From Clostridiales bacterium (lineage in GTDB: Bacteria > Bacillota > Clostridia > Tissierellales > Sedimentibacteraceae), in NCBI GenBank assembly GCA_003457065.1, contig DMJQ01000124.1, positions 24,875 to 38,872 of the forward strand: 13,998 bases of DNA, given 5' to 3'. The position numbers and the translations under genes were made by a program. Below, piece by piece: positions 7,339-13,998 of the stretch (positions within the stretch are counted from its first letter, which is position 1; each line of letters begins with the position of its first letter). Below the pieces are notes generated by a model. That model ran no database searches and was not told the origin of the DNA. It saw only the letters and a list, made by a program, of their open reading frames with translations.

Positions 7339-8517
7339 TTATGTCCTTTCATACAGTTTAAAATTGCTTATTAAGTAGTCAAATACAAAGTACATGGGCA
7401 ATATAATCCAGTATGAGCGAGTATACCTTCCGTATTGCGCACCTGCCGCAACTGTGGCACAAAACATTATGACTGCAGAAACAGTTTCAAAAACTATGAG
7501 CTTATTCATGCTTTCATTTTTCACATGCCTTAATGCCGCAATAAAACATGCTGAACTTAACAGACCGCATGCCAAAATATATATGAATGCATTTTTTATG
7601 TAACTGTCGAGAGCATACGTTCGCATCATCCTCAGTCCATTCAGATCCTCCGCATGCCTTTTAAAAAGCGCGGACCAGAAATCAAAATCCGACCACTTTG
7701 TGGGAATAAAACTTGCGGGAATTTCAAAGAAAATACTTCCGGAATAAATGCATATGCAAATCCATGAGCTCAAAAAAAACACATAAGAGGCAATCGTCCT
7801 GCATCCCTTTTCATCTTTTCTGTAGCAGTAAACTCCGTACAATATTTTGCCGCACATGAGAGCGGAAATCGTCAAAGCCGGAAACCCGCAAAAATTACCT
7901 GCCAAAGACAGCAAATCAGAATAATTAATTGTTGAATCAGCTGTTTTAGAATTCTGAAGCATAAATTCTTCCGTACGTACCGATTCGTCTTCGCCTGACT
8001 GTAGTTTCATATCCAAAGAAACAAACTTCATGTCTTTTTTGTAATTATCTTTTTGTACGACAATTATTCCCGGAATATTATTTATGACAGACGTTACTTG
8101 ATATGCATCTTTGTCTACACAGACGTTTTTTCCCAGAACGTCCCGTGAACCCCACAGCTCATATGCCTTGTCGCCGGACATGGCACAGCCTTCGCCTCCT
8201 AATGGTCCCAGCACATCTTTTTCATCTCCCCACATATAAATGACATCCGATTCAATCCCTGCGCCCAATACCGGATCCTCTATCTTAAGGTTATAATCCT
8301 GCCTCCATGCAGTAAGTTCTGAATCCGTGCCAGCTGCTTTCTGCCGCTCATATATTTCAGTGAGGCTGTCAACATCAAGCGAATTTTTTTCAAATCTGAG
8401 ACTTATGCCTCCGCAGCCGCTGGCAAGCTCCCTATATCTTACGGCAGCGCCGCTCCACAGCATGAACCCTGCAAGCACGAGCAGCATTGCCAGAATATCC
8501 TTTCTGAATTTTTTCAT
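7339..8517 (-). CDS. Integral membrane protein with MacB-type periplasmic core domain
   Basis: A 392-residue protein with an N-terminal membrane segment (7-27), an extracytoplasmic domain at about 30-200, and about five further membrane spans (roughly 206-230, 241-265, 306-330, 342-362, 368-386). The outer domain fits the MacB periplasmic core pattern: in [20 protein letters not shown] (residues 111-130) and the following [12 protein letters not shown] one sees the usual order of conserved helix, 'LFG-x-x-x-LGK' turn and 'Y-x-V-x-x-V' strand. The C-terminal spans do not show a recognisable FtsX permease core, and the protein has no cognate MacB-type ATPase here. It overlaps the adaptor gene by 4 nt (ATGA) and is followed after 2 nt by the importer ATPase. 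By analogy with YknW/YknZ it may form the membrane platform for the adaptor; that role is inference. It could also be annotated simply as an ABC permease. Confidence 0.75.
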   Translation of the reverse strand: MKKFRKDILAMLLVLAGFMLWSGAAVRYRELASGCGGISLRFEKNSLDVDSLTEIYERQKAAGTDSELTAWRQDYNLKIEDPVLGAGIESDVIYMWGDEKDVLGPLGGEGCAMSGDKAYELWGSRDVLGKNVCVDKDAYQVTSVINNIPGIIVVQKDNYKKDMKFVSLDMKLQSGEDESVRTEEFMLQNSKTADSTINYSDLLSLAGNFCGFPALTISALMCGKILYGVYCYRKDEKGCRTIASYVFFLSSWICICIYSGSIFFEIPASFIPTKWSDFDFWSALFKRHAEDLNGLRMMRTYALDSYIKNAFIYILACGLLSSACFIAALRHVKNESMNKLIVFETVSAVIMFCATVAAGAQYGRYTRSYWIILPMYFVFDYLISNFKLYERT

Positions 8518-9782
8518 TTCAGCTTCACCCTCACTCTGTCTGATTCTTCAATGGGCTTATTGCTGCTAACTATTATATCCTCATCGCTTAAGCCGGCGAC
8601 TGCAGCGTTTTTCCCGTCCTCATCCAGCACCTCTATATTCACTCTGTATGCGGCATTCTCATTTCCCATGACGGTATTTACTTCCTTGACCGCCAGCACA
8701 TAATCACCGCCTGTGCTGCTTCTTACGGCACTTACAGGAATAATCCTCTCATACTCCGCTGTTATGCTGACATGTTTTATGGATGCGCTCATGCCGTTGT
8801 AAACTTTCGCATCTTCCGGTATTTTTACGGTTATTTCAGCGGTTTCATTTTCAGATGAAAATTTAACCCACTTTATCTCTGCATTCTTTATGGGTATTTT
8901 ATCTCCCTCCAAAGTTATCTCCGCCGAATCACCCGGCTTTATATATTTTGTCTTTTCTTTATCCGTCTCTGCCTTGAAATAATATTCCGAATCTTCCGCT
9001 ATAAGTGAAATAACATTCCCTCCCGATGTTTTTTCACCGGTTTTCACAAAAATTTCATCTATTGTTCCGCCTTTGACGGCACTAATTATACATCCTTTAT
9101 CAACCAATTCCCTGAGAAAATTTATTTCCTTATTTTTAAGCTGAATCTCCAATTCGGCAGACTTTTTGTCGATTTCATTTTTTTCTTTTGCCGTATTTAT
9201 GTTCATATCTGCTTTTTCTTTTTCTTCAACCGCTGTTTTCAAATTAAGCAAGGCATCCTCAACCGCTCTTTTATCAGCCTCAAGCTCCATTCCTCCATTT
9301 ATTTCCTTGTTAAGCTCCATATCCTGCCGTGCTCTTTCAAGCACTGTTCTGGCTTTTTCAACAGACTTATCATCGGATAAATCATAAGTATTTAAATCAA
9401 GGTTTTGTTTTTTAAGCTCCATGAGTTTTAGTTCAGTCTCCGCCGTGAAAAGCTTCTCTTCAATTTCTTTCTTGTCGAGGATAATCAAGGGCTCATCCGA
9501 AACCACCGTCTGGCCGGGCTCAACTTTTATTTCCTGAATCCTGAAACCTTCATCCGAAGTCATATACAGTTTTTCCCACGGCTCAACCCTTCCTTCACAC
9601 AATGTTTCATATGATAGTTTTCCTCTTTTCGCCTTTTCCGTATACACCTTTGCGACGGCGGCAGAATCGGCTGCTCTTGAAATCACGGTAAAAAACAGCA
9701 TCAATGCGAAAAATCCCACAAAAGCCTTTGCGTAAAACTTTTGCCTCCTGCTTTTATTATTTACCTTTTCATCGTATGTCAT
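8514..9782 (-). CDS. HlyD/MacA/YknX-type membrane fusion (periplasmic adaptor) protein
   Basis: Membrane-anchored adaptor with the domain order of the RND/ABC adaptor family: one membrane span at about 17-36, first half of the lipoyl-like hairpin at about 70-105, a long charged coiled coil at about 106-225, the second lipoyl half at 232-262 (VKGGTIDEIFVKTGE), a beta barrel at about 265-340 and a membrane-proximal domain (IIPVSAV onwards). In Gram-positives such proteins (for example YknX) work without an outer-membrane channel and assemble on MacB-like permeases. AGGAG lies 7 nt before the ATG and the gene begins 18 nt after the MalG-type permease stop; its stop overlaps the start of the next gene. 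Its presence within a sugar-importer operon is unusual. Family call is firm, function open. Confidence 0.92.
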   Translation of the reverse strand: MTYDEKVNNKSRRQKFYAKAFVGFFALMLFFTVISRAADSAAVAKVYTEKAKRGKLSYETLCEGRVEPWEKLYMTSDEGFRIQEIKVEPGQTVVSDEPLIILDKKEIEEKLFTAETELKLMELKKQNLDLNTYDLSDDKSVEKARTVLERARQDMELNKEINGGMELEADKRAVEDALLNLKTAVEEKEKADMNINTAKEKNEIDKKSAELEIQLKNKEINFLRELVDKGCIISAVKGGTIDEIFVKTGEKTSGGNVISLIAEDSEYYFKAETDKEKTKYIKPGDSAEITLEGDKIPIKNAEIKWVKFSSENETAEITVKIPEDAKVYNGMSASIKHVSITAEYERIIPVSAVRSSTGGDYVLAVKEVNTVMGNENAAYRVNIEVLDEDGKNAAVAGLSDEDIIVSSNKPIEESDRVRVKLK

Positions 9783-9800
9783 AGCTTCTCTCCTTTGACC

Positions 9801-10652
9801 TTATTCCTTCAGACCGGATGCACGTATGCCTTTTTCCAGATATTTCTGCCCGAATAAAAATATCAGCAGCGACGGTATAATCATTACAACAGATGCGGCT
9901 AAATATAACCCGTTGCTGCCGGAAGCAATGTCAGGCAGAAACAGTGAAAGAGGCCACAGAGACTTATCTTTCAAAAATGTCAGAGGCTGCTCTATGATGC
10001 TCCAGTATTCCAGAAATTCTAAAACAATTATTGATACAATGCCGGGTGCTCCCATAGGAAGTCCCACATAAATAAATATTTTGAATTCGCCTGCTCCGTC
10101 TATTTCCGCAGCCTCCAAAAGTGAGGCAGGAACCGCCCTGAAAAATCTGTACATTATAAATACGGGAAAGGTCGAAAACACAGCGGGCATAATTATACCC
10201 AGGTGGGAGTTTAAAAGATTAAGCCTGTCGAGGACCAGGTAATTGGAAACCATCGTAACCTGAAAAGGCATCAGCATCAGCGCTAAATAAATTACAAGCA
10301 GAATATTTTTAAATCTGAAATCATATCTGGCAAAACCCCATGCGGCCGGAACACAAATCAGCAGCTGTCCCGCCAAAATCGGAAAAACTATTTTACACGA
10401 ATTCCAAAACATTACGAAAAATCCCGGAGAATCTATTAAAAGTTCCACATAAAATCTCAGTGTGGGATATTGAGGTATTATGCTCCACCTCGCCATATTT
10501 TCCCCGTTCCCATCGTCAAGCACAGGCGATAAATTTTGTGCGAATTCATCGCCGCTCATGAGAGAACCGCCTGCAATCATTGCCACAGGCAGCCATACAA
10601 GGATGCAAAAAACAGTTAATATGATTATTTCTATATTAAAAAACTTTTTCAT
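9801..10652 (-). CDS. Carbohydrate ABC transporter permease, MalG type
   Basis: Inner-membrane permease subunit that pairs with the MalF-type protein encoded just before it. Six membrane spans are expected for the family; the first at about 9-29 is followed by an extracytoplasmic loop of about 50 residues. The cytoplasmic EAA loop, which docks into the ATPase, is intact: EAAEIDGAG at 180-188 and the LP at 198-199. Length of 283 residues is normal. The start lies 1 nt after the stop of the MalF-type gene with GAGGAG 4 nt before the ATG, so translation is coupled. Odd point: residues 30-60 contain an Asp/Asn/Gly-rich insertion (SPVLDDGNGENMARW) that could face the binding protein. Confidence 0.93.
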   Translation of the reverse strand: MKKFFNIEIIILTVFCILVWLPVAMIAGGSLMSGDEFAQNLSPVLDDGNGENMARWSIIPQYPTLRFYVELLIDSPGFFVMFWNSCKIVFPILAGQLLICVPAAWGFARYDFRFKNILLVIYLALMLMPFQVTMVSNYLVLDRLNLLNSHLGIIMPAVFSTFPVFIMYRFFRAVPASLLEAAEIDGAGEFKIFIYVGLPMGAPGIVSIIVLEFLEYWSIIEQPLTFLKDKSLWPLSLFLPDIASGSNGLYLAASVVMIIPSLLIFLFGQKYLEKGIRASGLKE

Positions 10653-10653
10653 A

Positions 10654-11544
10654 CTACTCCTCTCCCAATACTCTTTTCAGCATAAGAACAAGAACAAAAA
10701 TTACTGCTGCCGTCATTACAGATCCCGCACACAGCTTTTCTATATCCAGTGAAGCAAACCAGTTGTTAAACAGGTGCTGAAGCATGTACATGCTTGTATG
10801 AGGGTAGGAGCCTCCTACAAGGTAAGCTTCTCTGAAAACTTTGAAAGAATTTATCAGAGATAATATTCCTATGATGAAAAAATCCTGCTTTAATCCCGGC
10901 AGTGTCACCAAAAAGAACTGCCTGATGAATCCTGCTCCATCAATTGCGGCAGCTTCATAAAGGCTGGGAGAAATATTTGATAAAGATGCCGTCCATAAAA
11001 CCATATCATATCCGGCATTTTTCCAAATATAGCTTACAACCAGTATGTAAAATGCCATTTCAGTATTCATAAAATCTACGGCTTCGCCTCCCACAGCCAG
11101 CAGCAGACTGTTCATCAGCCCGTTTTTATGGAACACTGCCTTCCACAGTAAAACCACAGAAGCAGCAGGCAGCGCCATGGGTATGAGCATGGTTGTTTTA
11201 AAAAACTCCGCACCGTATCTGCAAAGATTCAACAAAACCGAAAGCATGAGTGACAATAACATTAAGACAGGAATGCATACGGCTACGAATCTGAGAGTAT
11301 TGAGCACTGCCAGTCTGAAAGCCTCATTTTGTAAAACCGATATATAGTTTTTTAATCCTGAAAACTCTCCGCCCATGCCGCGGTAAAATGACCTTCTTAC
11401 GACGTCAGCAAAGGGAATCATCACAAATATGCTCACACCGATTAAACTCGGGGCTATAAATAAAAACGCACAAAATCCGCTTCCGTTTTTATTCGGAAAG
11501 GTACAGTCTCGTTCTTTCTTTAATTTGAGAAACAGTCTGTTCAA
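10654..11544 (-). CDS. Sugar ABC transporter permease, MalF type (TTG start)
   Basis: Inner-membrane permease subunit of a CUT1-type importer, partner of the MalG-type protein. First membrane span at FLFIAPSLIGVSIFVMIPF, and the EAA loop reads YEAAAIDGAG with the LP pair ten residues later (TLPG), so the ATPase contact is intact. Start choice: GGAGGT at 11553-11558 lies 8 nt before a TTG at 11544, giving a 296-residue protein that starts MNRLFLKLKKE. An alternative TTG-ATG pair at 11583/11580 has only GGAG at 7-10 nt and would extend it by 13 residues. With the preferred start it overlaps the binding-protein gene by 56 nt in another frame, which suggests coupled translation. Confidence 0.9.
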   Translation of the reverse strand: MNRLFLKLKKERDCTFPNKNGSGFCAFLFIAPSLIGVSIFVMIPFADVVRRSFYRGMGGEFSGLKNYISVLQNEAFRLAVLNTLRFVAVCIPVLMLLSLMLSVLLNLCRYGAEFFKTTMLIPMALPAASVVLLWKAVFHKNGLMNSLLLAVGGEAVDFMNTEMAFYILVVSYIWKNAGYDMVLWTASLSNISPSLYEAAAIDGAGFIRQFFLVTLPGLKQDFFIIGILSLINSFKVFREAYLVGGSYPHTSMYMLQHLFNNWFASLDIEKLCAGSVMTAAVIFVLVLMLKRVLGEE

Positions 11545-13726
11545 CGGTTTTACCTCCGTCAAAATATTCTTTGGATTCATCAATAATCATCTCCAATATG
11601 GTATAATCCGGAACACACGGAGTCTTCACGCTAAGGCACAGCTCCATGACTTTTCTCAGCTCTTCTTCGGAAGGCAATCGCCCCCAAAGCATTTCTCCTT
11701 CATCAAAATCATTTGACATTGCTAAAGATATGTTTTCATTACCCCTGCCTTTTGCTCCGTACTCCAGAGATTTTATATTTACAGGAAAGCCGTCATATGT
11801 GTTTGCATTCTGAACGGAGGATGACAGCATAAGCTTCACAAATTCCATTGCAATGTCAGTCTTTGCTGTTTTGGCGTTTATTCCTATAATATTAACCGGA
11901 ATAAACACATTCTCAGCCTGTCCCGGCAGGGGCACAGTCACTCCACCGCTTCTTTCGGCAACCGCCAGGAACGGAGCATTTGCCGAATTATAGCTTATCA
12001 TATTGGCGCAATATGTATACGCTCTTCCGAAGACCCAGCTGAAGATGTCAGTTGTGTTACCGATTGAGTCAACTACAGCCTGTGCTCTGGGAGAACTCCC
12101 GTTCCCTCTTTCAATACGCTCTTCTCCGGCTTTCATGTATTTTTTACCTGAATCATAAATTTCCTTAATACGGGTTAAAAATTCCGCCATACTTTTTTCA
12201 TCAAGATTTCCGTCCTTATCAAACCATGATGATCCGCTTGACAGGCTGAAAATTTTCATCAAATCACTGTAAGATGAATAATGAAAAACCTGAAGGTCAT
12301 TGTGATCCATGGCAAAATCAGCTAAAGCTTTAAGGTCCTTGACGCTTCCTGCATACTCCTCATCTATCCACATGGACGGTACCGTAAATTTAGAAGGCAC
12401 CGCAAATATTTTCGAATCTTCCTCATAAGTATTTACCACACTGTCCATGAGCTTTTCTCCGCTTTCATTCACTTCTTTCACCACACCTGCCAAATCAGTC
12501 AGAACTCCCTTTGACACATATGACTCCACATCCATACCATCCAACAGTATCAGATCAGGGCCCTTGCCGGCAAAAATCTCGGTATTCAATGCTCTTACGG
12601 CATCATCTTTCGTTACTGATGAGTCATTGTCAATCCCGACTCTTATATTGACTCTTATATCAGGATTTTTTCTCTGAAGTTCTCCTGCCGTCTGTCTTAA
12701 AGTGTTATTTTCTTTCAATGTGTATACTACAAGTTCTGTACCCGGCAACGTCGATATGTTTTCATCGTACTCATATTTAAAAATACTGTTGTTTGACTCA
12801 GAATCAGCAAATAAAATATAAAATTCTCCGGGCGCGGTTTCTATGACACCGTCAAAATACAATGAAGGTATGGACAGTGATGTGAGTTCACCGTCTATTA
12901 TTTTTTCCCACAGACTTCCTCCATCCGCAAGTCTGTACACTCCGCTTCTGTCAGTGAGATACAAACTTCCTCCGCTGCCTCCCGACAATGCCGCTTCCCA
13001 TGTCATATTGTCATATGAAACAGTTCTCTGCTGCTCATGCGTATTCACGTCATAGACGGATATCTGCGAAGAATCTTCATCTATAATAAATACATTGTCT
13101 CCTGAAACTGTGAATCTGTCATTGTTTCCGCCGCCGTACTGAGCGACGAACTTACCGTCAGGAGAATACTGCATAATCCCGTTCCAATGCTGAAACAGCA
13201 GTAGATCGCCGTTTTGCGCAACTTTCATACTTTCAAAGTAAAACTTCAGGCTTTCAACGGGACTTTGGCTTTCCTTCCATTCCATTTTTATTTCCACAAG
13301 CTTATTATCTTCGCCAATTTTGAAAACTTTGTTGTCGTTTTCAGGTCCTCCGGATGCCAGAACATACTTATTGTCCTCCATATCATAAGCTATGCTGATT
13401 ATACCGTATTCCATTTCACCCAGTTCATCGTACCATGGTATCTCTTGCCGCTCATAATTTATGGCATCCTTTGTATTGTACATAGCATACCACGGCGATT
13501 GATCAAGAAATATCCCGAGGTCAAGCGAGCCGTCGGATTTTTTTACGGAAGTTACCGCCTGTATATTCTCCTCTATAGGGTACCTCGAAATTTTTTCTAC
13601 GTATCTTCCCATTGCCGGCTGTTCTCCCATGCTGAACGTTGAATCTTTATTGCTGCCGCAGGATATCAAAAATAGTGCAGCCGAACAAAGTACAAAAAAC
13701 AATAACATCTTTGTTATTTTTTTCAT
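11489..13726 (-). CDS. Lipoprotein: propeller-like domain fused to extracellular solute-binding domain
   Basis: First gene of the operon and its substrate-recognition protein. The N-terminus is a lipoprotein signal with lipobox LISC, so Cys23 would be lipidated and the protein held on the outer face of the membrane. Residues 45-328 show repeated four-strand-like units with turns such as AQNGDLLLF, SPDGKFVAQYG, SGDNVFIIDEDSSQISVYD and GGSLYLTDRSGVYRL, the look of a beta-propeller. Residues about 330-745 look like a family 1 solute-binding domain: ELVVYTLKENNTLRQTAGEL, KNPDIRVNI, then GPDLILLDG at 389-397 and FAVPSKFTVP at 441-450. At 745 residues it is far longer than the usual 400-450. GGAGGAG lies 7 nt before the ATG. 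The domain split is clear from sequence; what the propeller binds is unknown. Expected substrate is a sugar or similar solute, by family only. Confidence 0.9.
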   Translation of the reverse strand: MKKITKMLLFFVLCSAALFLISCGSNKDSTFSMGEQPAMGRYVEKISRYPIEENIQAVTSVKKSDGSLDLGIFLDQSPWYAMYNTKDAINYERQEIPWYDELGEMEYGIISIAYDMEDNKYVLASGGPENDNKVFKIGEDNKLVEIKMEWKESQSPVESLKFYFESMKVAQNGDLLLFQHWNGIMQYSPDGKFVAQYGGGNNDRFTVSGDNVFIIDEDSSQISVYDVNTHEQQRTVSYDNMTWEAALSGGSGGSLYLTDRSGVYRLADGGSLWEKIIDGELTSLSIPSLYFDGVIETAPGEFYILFADSESNNSIFKYEYDENISTLPGTELVVYTLKENNTLRQTAGELQRKNPDIRVNIRVGIDNDSSVTKDDAVRALNTEIFAGKGPDLILLDGMDVESYVSKGVLTDLAGVVKEVNESGEKLMDSVVNTYEEDSKIFAVPSKFTVPSMWIDEEYAGSVKDLKALADFAMDHNDLQVFHYSSYSDLMKIFSLSSGSSWFDKDGNLDEKSMAEFLTRIKEIYDSGKKYMKAGEERIERGNGSSPRAQAVVDSIGNTTDIFSWVFGRAYTYCANMISYNSANAPFLAVAERSGGVTVPLPGQAENVFIPVNIIGINAKTAKTDIAMEFVKLMLSSSVQNANTYDGFPVNIKSLEYGAKGRGNENISLAMSNDFDEGEMLWGRLPSEEELRKVMELCLSVKTPCVPDYTILEMIIDESKEYFDGGKTVEQTVSQIKERTRLYLSE

Positions 13727-13779
13727 TTACATTCTCCTCCTTAAAATATTTATTAGTTCATATCAATGACGACAATTTT

Positions 13780-13792
13780 GCCGTTAACCGGC
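13780..13792. promoter_or_regulatory. Imperfect palindrome in the divergent intergenic region
   Basis: GCCGTTAACCGGC is a 12-bp palindrome (GCCGTTAACGGC) with one extra C. It is a local GC-rich island 54 nt upstream of the transporter operon start, in otherwise AT-rich sequence, so it could be an operator for the operon. No convincing -35/-10 pair for the operon was found nearby; the best, TTGTCG with TAAATA at 17 nt, is poor. Confidence 0.25.
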
Positions 13793-13848
13793 TGAAATCA
13801 TGCCTGTGTGTTTACAATTATGATTTAATTAATTATAATATATATATA

Positions 13849-13885
13849 TCTAAATAATCTCAAAGGAACTTAAAGATTATTTAGA
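13849..13885. promoter_or_regulatory. Perfect 12-bp inverted repeat, probable operator between divergent genes
   Basis: TCTAAATAATCT at 13849-13860 and its exact reverse complement at 13874-13885 are separated by 13 nt. Half-site centres are about 25 nt apart, slightly more than two helical turns, so both face nearly the same side of the DNA. The right arm lies exactly where the -35 box of the response regulator promoter should be (no -35 consensus is seen there). This fits binding by the regulator itself or by another dimeric protein. A transcribed hairpin is less likely given its position. Confidence 0.5.
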
Positions 13886-13896
13886 GACAGATATTG

Positions 13897-13902
13897 TATA
13901 AT
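13897..13902 (+). promoter_or_regulatory. -10 element of the response regulator promoter
   Basis: A perfect TATAAT 32 nt before the ATG at 13935. No -35 consensus lies 16-18 nt upstream; that place is filled by the right arm of the inverted repeat at 13874-13885, as expected for an activator-dependent or repressed promoter. Confidence 0.4.
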
Positions 13903-13934
13903 TAACAGCAAATAAATATATCGCAGGAGAAAAA

Positions 13935-13998
13935 ATGAGAATACTTATTGTTGAAGATAATATGGAACTGTGCGGCGCAGTAAAATTTCATCTTGAAC
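13935..13998 (+). CDS. Response regulator, N-terminal fragment (cut by window end)
   Basis: The first 21 codons read MRILIVEDNMELCGAVKFHLE, the first strand and helix of a receiver domain: hydrophobic strand RILIV, then the acidic pair E7-D8 that binds Mg next to the phosphorylated aspartate, which lies beyond the window. AGGAG is 5 nt before the ATG. The output domain is not visible; an OmpR-type regulator with a sensor kinase gene behind it is the commonest arrangement. It is divergent from the transporter operon, which suggests that it regulates that operon. Confidence 0.88.
   Translation, partial: MRILIVEDNMELCGAVKFHLE

Noticed and set aside
6758..7361. Plus-strand open frames of 87-106 codons opposite the ATPase gene
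   Set aside because: The minus strand carries all ABC ATPase motifs here; the plus-strand frames match no recognisable protein and have no ribosome sites.
13214..13642. 142-codon open frame on the plus strand inside the binding-protein gene
   Set aside because: Lies entirely antisense to a well-supported gene, lacks a ribosome binding site and has the odd composition of a reverse-frame shadow.
6194..13726. Reading the operon as a plain sugar importer
   Set aside because: Two of the six genes (adaptor and MacB-core protein) are tightly coupled to the others by overlap and 2-18 nt gaps, so they cannot be left out of the unit.
1..13998. tRNA, rRNA, CRISPR arrays, riboswitches, intact insertion sequences or prophage genes
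   Set aside because: None were seen on either strand; no cloverleaf, regularly spaced repeats, transposase or integrase motifs were found.

Overview
The base composition (AT-rich, GC kept to coding third positions), GGAGG-type ribosome binding sites 5-8 nt before starts, use of TTG starts and the gene families all point to a low-GC Gram-positive bacterium, most likely an anaerobic member of the Clostridia. Genus cannot be read from this window.

Left part (1-6.1 kb), mixed single genes: the 3' nine-tenths of rqcH (ribosome quality control, cut by the left edge), a long hairpin between convergent genes, a Rob-like AraC/GyrI regulator, the broken remains of a RelE-type toxin-antitoxin pair that are too short for ordinary gene calling, a small two-span membrane protein, a small exported or membrane-anchored protein with a TTG start, a membrane-anchored S41-family serine peptidase, and a four-span small membrane protein with a good sigma-A promoter.

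Right part (6.1-13.9 kb), the main object of interest: a compact six-gene minus-strand operon closed by an intrinsic terminator at 6143-6169. In transcription order it encodes a lipoprotein that joins an N-terminal propeller-like region to an extracellular solute-binding domain, a MalF-type permease, a MalG-type permease, a HlyD/YknX-type membrane fusion (adaptor) protein, an integral membrane protein carrying a MacB-type periplasmic core domain but no recognisable FtsX permease core, and a MalK/UgpC/MsmX-type ATPase. Junctions are tight (56 nt overlap, 1 nt gap, 18 nt gap, 4 nt ATGA overlap, 2 nt gap), so these six genes are very probably translated as a unit. The set mixes the complete parts of a CUT1-type sugar importer with two extracytoplasmic parts that normally belong to MacB/YknWXYZ-type exporters or mechanotransmitters, and has no export-type ATPase. 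I regard this as a candidate undescribed hybrid transport or sensing system.

At the right edge a response regulator gene starts on the opposite strand. The 208 bp between it and the operon holds a perfect 12-bp inverted repeat (13849-13885) that covers the expected -35 region of the regulator promoter, suggesting that the regulator and the operon are controlled together.
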